From AA29 sp041481445 (GTDB lineage: Bacteria > Acidobacteriota > Vicinamibacteria > Fen-336), in the NCBI GenBank assembly GCA_041481445.1, contig JBGPBV010000005.1, positions 1-64,000 of the forward strand: a stretch of DNA of 64,000 nucleotides. The letters are read 5' to 3'. The notes under the pieces were generated by a model. It saw nothing but the letters and a program-made list of their open reading frames with translations, had not been told where the DNA came from and ran no database searches. Numbering within the stretch: position 1 is the first letter of the stretch; the number at the start of each line of letters is the position of its first letter. Below are positions 40,245 through 49,220 of this stretch, one piece after another. The position numbers and the translations under genes were made by a program.

Positions 40245-41218
40245 AGGCCCTCATCACGGGCGGAGCGGGCTTCCTGGGCAGCCACCTCGCGGAGGCGCTC
40301 ATCGCCCACGGGGACACCGTCTACGTCCTGGACAACCTCTCCACGGGGGCCATCGAGAACATCGAGCACCTCAAGGCCGATCGCCGCTTCCACTACGCGA
40401 TCGACAGCGTCACCAACGAGCCCGTCACCGCGGAGCTGATCGACCGCGTGGACGTGGTGTTCCACCTGGCGGCGGCGGTGGGCGTGCGTCTGATCGTGGA
40501 GAGCCCCGTCAACACCATCGAGACCAACGTGCACGGCACGGAGATGGTGCTCAAGCTCGCCAACAAGAAGAAGAAGAAGGTGCTGGTGGCCTCCACCTCC
40601 GAGGTCTACGGCAAGAGCGTGGACGTGCCCTTCCATGAGGACGCCGACCTCGTGCTGGGGCCGACGAGCAAGGGGCGCTGGAGCTACGCCTGCAGCAAGG
40701 CCATCGACGAGTTCCTGGCCCTGGCCTACCACAAGGAGAAGCACCTGCCGGTGGTGATCGCGCGCCTGTTCAACACCGTGGGCCCGCGGCAGACCGGGCG
40801 CTACGGGATGGTCGTCCCGAACTTCGTCAAGCAGGCGCTCCTGGGCCATCCCATCACCGTCTACGGCGACGGGCAGCAGAGCCGCTGCTTCACCTACGTC
40901 ACCGACGTGGTGGGGGCGCTCATGCGGCTGGCCGTCCACGAGGACGCGGTCGGACACGTGTTCAACATCGGCAACGACCACGAGGAGGTCACGATCCGGG
41001 CCCTGGCCGAGAGGGTGAAGGAGCGCACGAAGTCGGCGAGCCCGGTGGTCACCATCCCCTACGACGAGGCCTACGAGTCGGGCTTCGAGGACATGCCGCG
41101 CCGCGTGCCCGACCTCACGAAGCTGCGCGGCCTGATCGGGTACGAGCCGAAGGTCCACCTCGACGAGATCCTGGACCGCGTGGTGGCCTACTTCACGTCG
41201 GACAAGGCTCGCGTCTGA
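40241..41218 (+). CDS. NAD-dependent SDR epimerase/dehydratase (sugar nucleotide)
   Basis: The 325-residue extended SDR has LITGGAGFLGSHLAEAL, VYVLDNLSTG, VLVASTSEVYG and an intact YACSK (catalytic Tyr-xxx-Lys), plus VDVVFHLAAAVG. This is the UDP-glucose 4-epimerase/decarboxylase branch. It might be the NDP-sugar dehydratase of the nonulosonate pathway or an epimerase for another sugar. The lysine run NKKKKKV near residue 110 is part of a normal surface helix. The start GTG overlaps the fusion stop (GTGA). Confidence 0.88.
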   Translation: MKALITGGAGFLGSHLAEALIAHGDTVYVLDNLSTGAIENIEHLKADRRFHYAIDSVTNEPVTAELIDRVDVVFHLAAAVGVRLIVESPVNTIETNVHGTEMVLKLANKKKKKVLVASTSEVYGKSVDVPFHEDADLVLGPTSKGRWSYACSKAIDEFLALAYHKEKHLPVVIARLFNTVGPRQTGRYGMVVPNFVKQALLGHPITVYGDGQQSRCFTYVTDVVGALMRLAVHEDAVGHVFNIGNDHEEVTIRALAERVKERTKSASPVVTIPYDEAYESGFEDMPRRVPDLTKLRGLIGYEPKVHLDEILDRVVAYFTSDKARV

Positions 41219-42711
41219 CCGGCGCGAGCGCTCCCGGCCCCGCTCCCCCTCTCTCGATCGCCGCCCACCTCAAGGAGCTCTTCGGGCACTCGGCCATCTA
41301 CGGGACCCAGGACGTCGCCGCGCAGGTCATCAACCTCGCCCTCACGCCGCTCTACACCTGGATCCTCTCCACTGCCGACTTCGGCGTCATCGCCATCCTC
41401 TTCGCCTTCAGCACCGTGGCCAAGATCCTGTTCCGCCTCGGGCTGGACGCCGGGTTCTTCCGGATCTACTACGACCTGGAATCGGAAGCGGACCGCGCGC
41501 GCCTGGCCGGCACGGTCGCCCTGTTCGCGGCCGCCGCCGGCACGACGCTGTTCCTCCTCATCGTGCTCTTCGCGCCCGTCCTCCTGGACCTGCTCGGTCT
41601 GGGCGCGCAGGCCCGTACGCCGCTCCTGCTCGCCGCCGCCGACGTCTACGCGGGGACCTTCGCCTTCATCCCCCTGAGCCTCCTCCGCATCCAGAAGCGC
41701 GCGCGCGCCTTCGCCGCCGTCAACGTGGCACGCAACCTCGGCAACACCGCCCTCAAGGTGGCCCTGGTGGTGACCGGCTTCGGGGTGACCGGCGTGCTCT
41801 GGAGCGACTTCCTGGCCACGGCCGCGATGTCGCTCGGCCTGCTGCCCGTCCTCCTGCGCTCCGCCCGGCCCGCCTGGTCGTGGAGGCACCTGAGGGAGGT
41901 CCTGGCCTTCGGGCTGCCCAAGGCGCCTCACGGGCTCATGGTGCAGGCCCTCAACCTGGCCGACCGCCTCATCCTGGTGCGCTTCCAGCCCCTGTCCGTG
42001 GTGGGCATCTACGACAAGGCCTATGCGCTGGGGGCGGGGGTCAAGTTCGGTCTGTCCCCCTTCGAGACGGCCTGGCAGCCGTTCGTGCTCGCCCGCATGC
42101 GGATGCCGGACGCGCCGCGCCTGCTCGCCCGCGTCATCACCTACGCCGCCGCCGCCTTCGTGTCGCTCGCCCTCGCCGTCGCCCTCTTCGGCCGCGAGCT
42201 CCTCATGGCCCTGACCTTCAAGAACCCGTCGTTCTGGACGGGCGCGGCCGTCATCCCGGTGGTGGCCCTGGCCTACCTCCTGCACGGCTTCTTCCTGCTC
42301 ACCTCGATCGGCATCGGCATCGAGAAGCGGGCGCGCTACTACCCGATGATCACGGCCGCGGCCGCCACCACCAACATCGGCCTCGACCTCGTGCTCATCC
42401 CGCGCACGGGGATGATGGGGGCGGCCTGGGCCACGGTGGCCGGCTACCTCGTGATGGCGGCGCTGGGGGCCTGGCTCTCGCACCGGCTGTACCCGATCCC
42501 GATCGAGAAGGGCCGCCTCGTCCCGCTCGTCCTGGCCGCCTTCGCGGTGTACCTGGCCTCCACCCTCGTGCCGACCGCGCTCGTCCCCTCCCTCGTCCTC
42601 AAGTCCCTGCTCTTCGCCCTGTTCGCGCTGTCCCTCTTCGCGGCCGGCGTGTTGCGCCCGCCGCGCGGCGGTATAGTGGAAGACACCCTCATCACAGGAG
42701 AGCGATCATGA
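41215..42711 (+). CDS. Wzx-type O-unit/lipid-sugar flippase (MATE-like)
   Basis: The 498-residue protein has twelve to fourteen hydrophobic segments in the polysaccharide-transport (MVF/Wzx) pattern. The opening GHSAIYGTQDVAAQVINLA and RLGLDAGFFRIYYD are typical of bacterial oligosaccharide flippases. The first in-frame ATG, at 41416, would delete the first membrane helix (VINLALTPLYTWILS), so I start at CTG 41215. It overlaps the SDR stop as CTGA, like every other joint here. It would flip lipid-linked repeat units across the inner membrane. It ends at 42711, overlapping sodC by 4 bases. Confidence 0.82.
   Translation: MTGASAPGPAPPLSIAAHLKELFGHSAIYGTQDVAAQVINLALTPLYTWILSTADFGVIAILFAFSTVAKILFRLGLDAGFFRIYYDLESEADRARLAGTVALFAAAAGTTLFLLIVLFAPVLLDLLGLGAQARTPLLLAAADVYAGTFAFIPLSLLRIQKRARAFAAVNVARNLGNTALKVALVVTGFGVTGVLWSDFLATAAMSLGLLPVLLRSARPAWSWRHLREVLAFGLPKAPHGLMVQALNLADRLILVRFQPLSVVGIYDKAYALGAGVKFGLSPFETAWQPFVLARMRMPDAPRLLARVITYAAAAFVSLALAVALFGRELLMALTFKNPSFWTGAAVIPVVALAYLLHGFFLLTSIGIGIEKRARYYPMITAAAATTNIGLDLVLIPRTGMMGAAWATVAGYLVMAALGAWLSHRLYPIPIEKGRLVPLVLAAFAVYLASTLVPTALVPSLVLKSLLFALFALSLFAAGVLRPPRGGIVEDTLITGERS
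42672..42677 (+). promoter_or_regulatory. -10 element upstream of sodC
   Basis: TATAGT lies within the last codons of the flippase gene, 30 bases before the sodC ATG. The best -35 is at a poor spacing. AGGAG (42697-42701) provides a ribosome binding site. This would give sodC a transcript of its own. Confidence 0.4.
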
Positions 42712-43265
42712 ACCTCGCACCCGCGACGCTGACGGCAACGGTCGTGCTCGGCCTCGGCGGCCTGGCCCTCGCGCAGGCCCCGCCGGCGGCGGCCCCGGCG
42801 GCGCCCAAGAAGGTCACGCGCGCGGTGGCGGTGCTGGCCCCGACCAAGGGCAACACCGTCGAAGGCACGGTGACCTTCGCCGCCGTCTCGGGCGGCGTGG
42901 CCGTGAAGGCGAGCCTCAAGGGGCTCCCGCCCGGCGGCCACGGCTTCCACGTCCACGAGTTCGGCGACTGCACGGCCCCGGACGGCACGGCGGCCGGAGG
43001 CCACTTCAACCCGGCCGGCAATCCGCACGGCGCGCCCGCGGACGCCAAGCGCCACGCGGGGGACCTCGGCAACATCCAGGCCGCGGCCGACGGCACGGCC
43101 ACCCTGGACTGGACCGACCCGACGATGAAGCTCGACGGCGCGGACGGCGTCATCGGCCACGCGGTGATCGTCCATGCGAACGCGGACGACCTGAAGACGC
43201 AGCCCACCGGCAACGCGGGCGGGCGCGTGGCCTGCGGCGTCATCGGCGTGGCGAAGGGCGAGTAG
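42708..43265 (+). CDS. sodC: Periplasmic Cu/Zn superoxide dismutase
   Basis: The 185-residue protein has a signal peptide (LTATVVLGLGGLALAQA), then the Cu/Zn SOD fold with copper ligands GFHVHEFGDC and GGHFNP, the bridging His in NPHG, HAGDLGNI, GHAVIVHANADD, and GGRVACGVI at the end with the disulfide Cys. It protects the periplasm from superoxide. It starts at ATG 42708, overlapping the flippase stop, and has its own -10 and ribosome binding site. It is the only gene in this locus not obviously about glycans. It runs into a convergent gene 3 bases further on. Confidence 0.94.
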   Translation: MNLAPATLTATVVLGLGGLALAQAPPAAAPAAPKKVTRAVAVLAPTKGNTVEGTVTFAAVSGGVAVKASLKGLPPGGHGFHVHEFGDCTAPDGTAAGGHFNPAGNPHGAPADAKRHAGDLGNIQAAADGTATLDWTDPTMKLDGADGVIGHAVIVHANADDLKTQPTGNAGGRVACGVIGVAKGE

Positions 43266-43268
43266 GTC

Positions 43269-45203
43269 CTACCTCCCGGCGGCCAGGAACCGCTCGGCGT
43301 ACAGCGCGACGTCGCGGACGGCGGCCCAGACGAGGCCGCCCGCCAGCCCGAGCACGGCCGCGGCTTGCCCGGCCCGGCCGCGGCTCCACAGCCAGGCGAG
43401 CCCGGCCGCGCCGAGCACCGCCATCGGCGCCAGCAGCAGCTCCACGTCCTTGGCGTCGCGCAGGGCCGTGGCCAGGACGTAGCGGAGGACGACGACGCCG
43501 GCGCCGGCGGCGAGCGCGCTGGCCAGGACGCGGCGCGCGGGCGCCGGCATCTCCCGGAAGGCGACGAGGCCGGCCAGGGCCAGGGCCGGGAACACGCCGT
43601 CGTAGAAGATTCCCAGCCGCCGCACCGCGGACACGAGCGCGCCGTCGGCCCCCGGCACGGAGGCGGGCACACCTCCTTGGAGGACGTGGGGCAGGATTCC
43701 CTTCCACAGCGTCGGCAGGAAGCCGATGTACATGGTGGCGAGCAGGATGGCGGTCGCGATCGCCCAGCCGCCGGACAGGCGCAGGGCGCGCCGCCACTCC
43801 CCCACCGAGAGCTCCACCACGGTGAGGACGAGCACTACCGCCGACACCATGGGCAGCGAACCGGTGTAGGCGGCTTCGGCGAGGAGGACGAAGGTGGTGG
43901 CCGCCGCCCCGTCGCGCGCGCCGTCGAGGTGCGAGAGCCGGCGGGCCAGATGGGCCAGGAGGAGCACCACCCAGGTCTCGCCGAAGAGCGTCGGGTAGAG
44001 GGCGAGCGAGAGACGGGACGTGAGGACCGGGAGCAGGGCCGCGATCACCTGGGCCACCGACGCCCAGGGCGGCGCCAGCCCTCCCGCGCGCGCCAGCGGG
44101 TGGACCAGCAGCACGAGCGCGGCGGCGGAGAGAACGGCCACCGTCTTGAGGGCGGCCACGTCGCCGAGCACGGTCGCGAGCGGCCAGGCGGTGGCGTGGA
44201 ACACCATCGCATACGGGATCGGCACCTTCTGCCCGCCGATCTCGCGCGTGACGTCGCCGCGCCGCTCCCAGGGCTGGGTGGGGTCCACGAGCAGCGAGGG
44301 GTTCGCGCGCAGGGCCTGGAGGAACCGGGCGTGGCTGTCGACGTCCGGGTAGTAGTAGGCCGGGTGGAAGAACGCGACCAGCGCGGCCACCGCGAGGAGC
44401 AGCGGCACCGTCACCGCGGGAGCCCGTCCCGCGGCCGCGTCGGGCCAGGCCCGGCTCATCAGGCGGCCGAGGAGGGCGAGCGCGAGCACGACCAGGACGA
44501 GGGGCAGGGCCGCGTCCGCGCAGGCCCAGGCCCCGCCCAGCCGATCGCACGCCGCCGCCACCGCCGCCCCCGCCGCCGCGAATGCGCCCACGCCGGCCGC
44601 GACCGCTCCCGAGCGGACGATCAGGAACACGACGAGCGGCGGCCCCAGGAAGAAGAGGGCGAGCCCGCCGGCCAGGGCGCCGGTCGGCCGCAGCCGGCCG
44701 GCTCCGGCGACCTCCACCCAGTCGACCGCCACCGCCATCGGATCCCCGTCCTCGGCGTGGGCCCGGAAGGTCAGCGCGAGCGGCCCCTGCGCCTCGCCGA
44801 GGTCGATCTCGCGGACGCGCCAGCCCCGCGGAGGCTGCACCCATCGGTCGACCTCCCGGCCCGCGGACTCCACCACGATCTCGGCCGGCCGAGGGGCGAA
44901 GCGGGCCAGACGGACGCGCGCGGTCAAGTGGCCGGCGCCGACCGAGACGGGCAGCTCCAGGCGCGAGCCGTCCTCCGCCCAGCGGAACATCGTCTCGCCG
45001 CTGCCGGTCAGGCCGTCGCGCTCCCAAGCGTCGCGGAAGCCGCGCGCGAACGGGGCGTCGCCCGCCCCCACGTTCACGAAGAGCGGGCGGGGAGCCTGCA
45101 GGATGGCGACGAAGGCGAGGGTCCCGGACCCCCACGCCACCGCGAGGAGGAGGGAGAGACGGCTCTTGGAAAGGCTCACGCGGGGTCTGACCTTAGCATC
45201 CAA
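43269..45203 (-). CDS. GT-C-like polytopic membrane protein
   Basis: The 644-residue protein has an N-terminal membrane helix, a periplasmic beta-like domain (about 40-165), and then about ten to eleven hydrophobic segments. The loop YYYPDVDSHARFLQAL (about 290) carries an Asp-x-Asp-like site that would match a GT-C donor-binding motif. No named family is recognised. The start is TTG at 45203; a GTG at 45179 (VSLSKSRLSLL) is equally possible. It is antisense to the locus and its reading direction separates the sodC end from the 45.3-64 kb chain. Confidence 0.72.
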   Translation of the reverse strand: MDAKVRPRVSLSKSRLSLLLAVAWGSGTLAFVAILQAPRPLFVNVGAGDAPFARGFRDAWERDGLTGSGETMFRWAEDGSRLELPVSVGAGHLTARVRLARFAPRPAEIVVESAGREVDRWVQPPRGWRVREIDLGEAQGPLALTFRAHAEDGDPMAVAVDWVEVAGAGRLRPTGALAGGLALFFLGPPLVVFLIVRSGAVAAGVGAFAAAGAAVAAACDRLGGAWACADAALPLVLVVLALALLGRLMSRAWPDAAAGRAPAVTVPLLLAVAALVAFFHPAYYYPDVDSHARFLQALRANPSLLVDPTQPWERRGDVTREIGGQKVPIPYAMVFHATAWPLATVLGDVAALKTVAVLSAAALVLLVHPLARAGGLAPPWASVAQVIAALLPVLTSRLSLALYPTLFGETWVVLLLAHLARRLSHLDGARDGAAATTFVLLAEAAYTGSLPMVSAVVLVLTVVELSVGEWRRALRLSGGWAIATAILLATMYIGFLPTLWKGILPHVLQGGVPASVPGADGALVSAVRRLGIFYDGVFPALALAGLVAFREMPAPARRVLASALAAGAGVVVLRYVLATALRDAKDVELLLAPMAVLGAAGLAWLWSRGRAGQAAAVLGLAGGLVWAAVRDVALYAERFLAAGR

Positions 45204-45305
45204 GCCCGGAGATTCCCATGGTAGCCTTGGCGTTTCGCCAGGGGAGGTTGGGCCGTCCTATCCATCGAGCAGCGCGGCCGGGGCGACGCCGACGAGCTCT
45301 TCCGC

Positions 45306-46301
45306 ATGTACGGGGAGGTCTTCGGCGAGGCCCTCACCGAAGCCAGCCGGCGGCGGTGGGAGTGGCAGTACCTCGAGAACCCTTGCGCCCCGAACGGGAG
45401 CCCGGAGATCTGGGTGGCCCGGGAGGAGGGGCGGCTGCTCGGGCAGTACGCGTCCATGCCCGTCCGCCTGTGGTGGGGCGCGGGCGAGGTCCGCTCGTCC
45501 TGGGGCATGGACGTCTTCGTGGCCGCCGCCGCCCGCGGACGCGGGCTGGGGGCGCAGCTCTTCACCGCCTGGTCCGACCATGTGGAGGTCGCCCTGGGCC
45601 TCGGTCTCACGCCTTCGTCCCATGGGCTGTTCAAGAAGCTCCGCTACCATGACGTGGGGCCGGTCCCCTTCTTCCAGAAGGTGCTCGACGCGCGCGCGGT
45701 GGCGCGCCGGCGGCTGGGGGCGGTCGTGGCCGCGGCGGCGGCGCCCGTGCTCCGGGCCGCGATCGCCCTCCGCCATCCCGAGCGCGGGCGGGCGGCCGGA
45801 GACGTGGTGATCGCGGCCGGGAGCGGCTTCACCGGGGAGTACGACCAGCTCTGGGAGCGCGCGCGCGGGTCGTACGCGATGTGCGTGCGGCGCGACCGGC
45901 TCTACCTCGACTGGAAGTACGCGCGCTGCCCGCACCGCCGCTACGACGTCCTCGAGGCGCGGCGGGCGGGGAGGCTCGACGGCTTCGCGGTGACGCGCCA
46001 GGAGGACCTTCGGGGAGTGCGGCTGGGCTGGGTGATCGACGTCTTCGCGGACGCGGGCGACCACGCGGCCAAGGACGCGCTGCTGGGCGCGCTGCTCGAG
46101 AGGTTCCGGCACGCGGGGGTGGCGCGCGCGCAGGCCTTCAGCATGAATGACGCCCTGGCCTCCGACCTCCGGCGGCGCGGCTTCGCGCGCGGGCGCTCGC
46201 CCATGCAGCTCTGCGTGCGGGCGCGGGTGGAATCCGCGGAGGTCCTCGCCCAGACCGGCCGCTGGCACGTGGTGTTCGGCGACAGCGACATGGACCGATG
46301 A
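45306..46301 (+). CDS. GNAT-type double acetyltransferase-like protein, start uncertain
   Basis: The 331-residue protein has a GNAT core with the acetyl-CoA loop AARGRGLGAQLF (about 76-87) and GLFKKLRYHDVG. A second, weaker GNAT-like half follows (LGWVIDVFADAGDHAAKDALL, then SMNDALASDLRRRGFARG). The ATG at 45306 leaves out part of the expected first strand: in-frame codons 45258-45305 spell LSIEQRGRGDADELFR, which looks like GNAT but contains no ATG, GTG or TTG. It may acylate an aminosugar in this pathway. It heads the long chain of overlapping genes. Confidence 0.75.
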   Translation: MYGEVFGEALTEASRRRWEWQYLENPCAPNGSPEIWVAREEGRLLGQYASMPVRLWWGAGEVRSSWGMDVFVAAAARGRGLGAQLFTAWSDHVEVALGLGLTPSSHGLFKKLRYHDVGPVPFFQKVLDARAVARRRLGAVVAAAAAPVLRAAIALRHPERGRAAGDVVIAAGSGFTGEYDQLWERARGSYAMCVRRDRLYLDWKYARCPHRRYDVLEARRAGRLDGFAVTRQEDLRGVRLGWVIDVFADAGDHAAKDALLGALLERFRHAGVARAQAFSMNDALASDLRRRGFARGRSPMQLCVRARVESAEVLAQTGRWHVVFGDSDMDR

Positions 46302-47278
46302 GCGGGGGCGGAGGCGTGGACACGCGGACGCCGGCCGTCCTGGTCGGGATCGACACCGAGGCCGACGACCAGTGGTCGGCGCGCGGGCGCCAGGAGATGG
46401 GCGTCCGCAACGCGGCCCGCCTGCCCGCGCTGCAGGCCCTCTTCGAGGAGTTCGGCGTGCGCCCGACCTACGTGGCCACCTGGGAGATGGCCACGCGCGA
46501 GGAGAGCGCGGCCGTGCTGCGCGCTCTCGCCCGCTCCGGCCGCTGCGAGATCGGCACCCACCTGCATCCCTGGTCCTCGCCGCCCTTCCGTCCGGAGGAT
46601 CTGGCCGGCCACACGTACCCGCACAACCTCCCGCCCGAGCTGCTCGAGCGCCAGCTCACGGAGCTGACCGCGGCCATCGAGCGCGAGCTGGGGGTGCGCC
46701 CGACCACCTATCGGGCCGGACGCAACGGGTTCGACGGGCGGACGCTGCCCATCCTGGAGCGGCTGGGCTACACGGTGGACACGAGCGTCGATCCCCTGTT
46801 CAACGAGCGGCGCAAGGGCGGGATGCGCTTCGACGGGGCCCCCATCGCGCCCTACCACCCGGACTACGCGGACGTGCGCCGGCCGGGGAGCTCGAAGATC
46901 CTCGAGGTGCCGATCACCGCCGCCACCACGCCCGCCCTGCCCAAGCTCGTCGAGCAGGCCTACGCCCGCCTGCGGCCGATCCCGTGGCGCGGCGCCCTCA
47001 AGCGCCTCGGCCTGCGTCCGGTGTGGCTGCGTCCGTCGTACACGCCGCTCCCGGACATGCTCGCGTTCGCGGACCGGCTGGCGCGGGCGGGCGCACCCTG
47101 CTTCAACATCATCTTCCATTCGAGCGAGGTGCTTCCCGGCGGCAGCCCCTACACCCCGGACGAGCCCAGCGTGGCGCGCTTCCTCGGCGACCTGCGCCGG
47201 CTCCTCGCCCACCTCACGGGGCGGCTCGGCGCCCGCGGCCGCACCTACGCGGAGTTCGCCCGCGAGTGGGCGGGATGA
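46298..47278 (+). CDS. Polysaccharide deacetylase-like (NodB fold)
   Basis: The 326-residue protein has a NodB-like TIM-type barrel: LVGIDTEADD (metal Asp pair), GTHLHPWSSPP (HxHPW variant of the metal His motif) and YRAGRNGFDG. There is no signal peptide, so it acts in the cytoplasm or on a lipid-linked intermediate at the inner face. Such enzymes remove N-acetyl groups from aminosugars. The start ATG overlaps the GNAT stop, pairing an acetyltransferase with a deacetylase. Confidence 0.85.
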   Translation: MSGGGGVDTRTPAVLVGIDTEADDQWSARGRQEMGVRNAARLPALQALFEEFGVRPTYVATWEMATREESAAVLRALARSGRCEIGTHLHPWSSPPFRPEDLAGHTYPHNLPPELLERQLTELTAAIERELGVRPTTYRAGRNGFDGRTLPILERLGYTVDTSVDPLFNERRKGGMRFDGAPIAPYHPDYADVRRPGSSKILEVPITAATTPALPKLVEQAYARLRPIPWRGALKRLGLRPVWLRPSYTPLPDMLAFADRLARAGAPCFNIIFHSSEVLPGGSPYTPDEPSVARFLGDLRRLLAHLTGRLGARGRTYAEFAREWAG

Positions 47279-48384
47279 ACGTCCTCATGGTGACCCCGCA
47301 CCTGCCGCCCCACCAGGCCGCCAACGCCCTCCTGCCCCACCTCCTCGGCCAGGCCCTCGGCCGCCGCGGGCACGCCGTCGAGTTCCTGACCTTCGGAGAC
47401 GAGGGCGACCGCGCGGGGGTGCGCTTCGTGCGGCGGGGCTCGCGGCGCTGGAGGGCCACCCGCCTGCCCCAGGCGGCGGAGGCGGCGCGCACGTGGTGGA
47501 AGGCGCGGCCGGTGCTCGGGTGGGCGAGCGTGGTGCACGTCCACTCCAGCACCTGGATGAACCAGGTGGCGGCGCGGCTGGCCCGCCGGGCGCGGCGGCC
47601 GTACGTGCTGACCCACTACGGCACCGAGATCTGGCACTACGAGGGGCACGACCGCCGCTTCGAGCGCTTCAACCGCGAGGCCGCCCACGTGACGTTCTAC
47701 AGCCGCGCGCTGCTCGAGCGGGCACAGGCCCTGGCCGTCCCCCTGCCCGCGTCCTCGGTGGTGTATCCGCCGGTGGCGGACGCCTTCCAGCCCCTGCGCC
47801 CGGACGATCGCGCGGCCGTCCGGCGGCGCGTGGCTCCCGAGGCGGGCGTGATCCTCCTCAACGTCAAGCGTCTGCATCCCCTGGCCGACCAGGCCACGCT
47901 GCTCGCCGCCTTCGCGTCGGTGCGGCGTGAGCGTGCCGACGCCGTCCTGCTCGTGGCCGGGGCCGGAGAGATGGAGGGCGCCCTCAAGGCGCAGGCCCGG
48001 ACGCTCGGTCTGGGGTCCTCGGTTCGCTTCCTCGGCCTCGTGCCCAACGAGGAGGTCGCCCTTCTCCAGGCCGCGGCCGACCTGTTCGTCCTCTCCTCCG
48101 TGCTCGAGGCCACGCCCACGGTCGCGCTGGAGGCGCTGGCCTGCGGCACGCCCGTCGTCTCCACCGACAACCCGGGCGGGCGGGAGCTGGCCGGGATCTT
48201 CGGCGCCGACGTGGCCGTGGTCCCGAAGAGCGACCCCGACGCGCTGGCCCGCGCGGTCCTCGAGCGTCTGTCTCCCCCGCGCCGGGCCGGCGAGGAGACC
48301 GCGCGCCGGATCGCGGAGCGCTTCCGCGTCGACGGCGTCACCGAGACCTACCTCGGCCTCTACGCACAGGCGTCCGCGCCGTGA
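47275..48384 (+). CDS. GT4 glycosyltransferase
   Basis: The 369-residue GT-B protein begins MNVLMVTPHLPPHQAANA, with THYGTEIWHYEGHD, LNVKRLHPLADQATLLAAF and VLEATPTVALEALACGTPVVS (E-x7-E region). A retaining hexosyl- or hexosaminyltransferase is most likely. It overlaps the deacetylase stop (ATGA) and its own stop overlaps the methyltransferase start. Confidence 0.9.
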   Translation: MNVLMVTPHLPPHQAANALLPHLLGQALGRRGHAVEFLTFGDEGDRAGVRFVRRGSRRWRATRLPQAAEAARTWWKARPVLGWASVVHVHSSTWMNQVAARLARRARRPYVLTHYGTEIWHYEGHDRRFERFNREAAHVTFYSRALLERAQALAVPLPASSVVYPPVADAFQPLRPDDRAAVRRRVAPEAGVILLNVKRLHPLADQATLLAAFASVRRERADAVLLVAGAGEMEGALKAQARTLGLGSSVRFLGLVPNEEVALLQAAADLFVLSSVLEATPTVALEALACGTPVVSTDNPGGRELAGIFGADVAVVPKSDPDALARAVLERLSPPRRAGEETARRIAERFRVDGVTETYLGLYAQASAP

Positions 48385-49220
48385 GGACGATCGACGAGGC
48401 CGCGCTGGGCCAGGCCGCCGCCGCCCGCTTCCGGAGCGAGTACGACTACGCGACGTTCGAGTACCTCCGCAGTGCCAAGGTGCTGCAGGCCCTCGAGCGG
48501 GCGGGCGTCAGCCCCCACGGCCGCGTGCTCGACGCCGGATGCGGAGGAGGAGGGACCGCGCTCTCGCTGGCCGAGGAGTCCGCGTTCGCGGTCGGCCTCG
48601 ACCTCGAGGCGCGCTTCCGCGGCTCGGGGACGCGCCTGGCCCGCGAGAAGCAGGTGGCCAACGCCGCCTTCGTCCAGGGCGACGCCGCCCGCCTTCCCTT
48701 CCGCGCCGGCGCCTTCGACCTCGTGTTCAGCCATTCCGTCATCGAGCACGTGGCCTCCGCCGAGGACTACCTCGGCGAGTGCTTCCGCGTGCTGCGCGCG
48801 GGAGGAGTGCTCTACCTCTCCACCGCGCCCACGCTGTCGCTGGCCGGCGCCCACCTGCCCCGGCTCCTCGTTCCCGTCCCCCTGCACCTCCTCTTCGGCC
48901 GGCGCGCCGCCTTCGCCACCTTCCGCTGGCTGGCCCGCCGCGCGCCCTGGACGCTGCAGGAGCCGAAGGAGGCGAACACGTTCATCGCCCTGGCCGAGGC
49001 GGGCCAGCAGAAGCAGGACGACGTCCTGCAGTCGGTCACCGTGCGGCGGCTGCGGGCCTGGATCGAGAGCTCCGGCTTCCGCGTGGTCCGCGAGGACCGG
49101 CACGTCACCGGCTTCTTCCGCCGCGTCCTGCCCGGGCCGGTGCGACGGCGGCTGGAGGCCACGCCGTTCACCCAGGACGTCATGATCGGCCACATCCAAT
49201 GCGTGCTGCAGAAGCCGTGA
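48381..49220 (+). CDS. SAM-dependent methyltransferase (class I)
   Basis: The 279-residue protein has motif I VLDAGCGGGGTALSL, GLDLEARFR and HSVIEHVASAEDYLGECFRV, a Methyltransf_11/25 type domain. The C-terminal half (about 170-240) is helical and may bind the acceptor. It probably methylates a sugar or a small lipid-linked substrate. GTG start, overlapping the GT4 stop. Confidence 0.87.
   Translation: MRTIDEAALGQAAAARFRSEYDYATFEYLRSAKVLQALERAGVSPHGRVLDAGCGGGGTALSLAEESAFAVGLDLEARFRGSGTRLAREKQVANAAFVQGDAARLPFRAGAFDLVFSHSVIEHVASAEDYLGECFRVLRAGGVLYLSTAPTLSLAGAHLPRLLVPVPLHLLFGRRAAFATFRWLARRAPWTLQEPKEANTFIALAEAGQQKQDDVLQSVTVRRLRAWIESSGFRVVREDRHVTGFFRRVLPGPVRRRLEATPFTQDVMIGHIQCVLQKP

Noticed and set aside
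40560..40585. AAGAAGAAG run suggesting a third lysine-rich micro-ORF
   Set aside because: It is inside the SDR gene at 40241 and encodes NKKKKKV in a normal helix; no hairpin or start codon fits.
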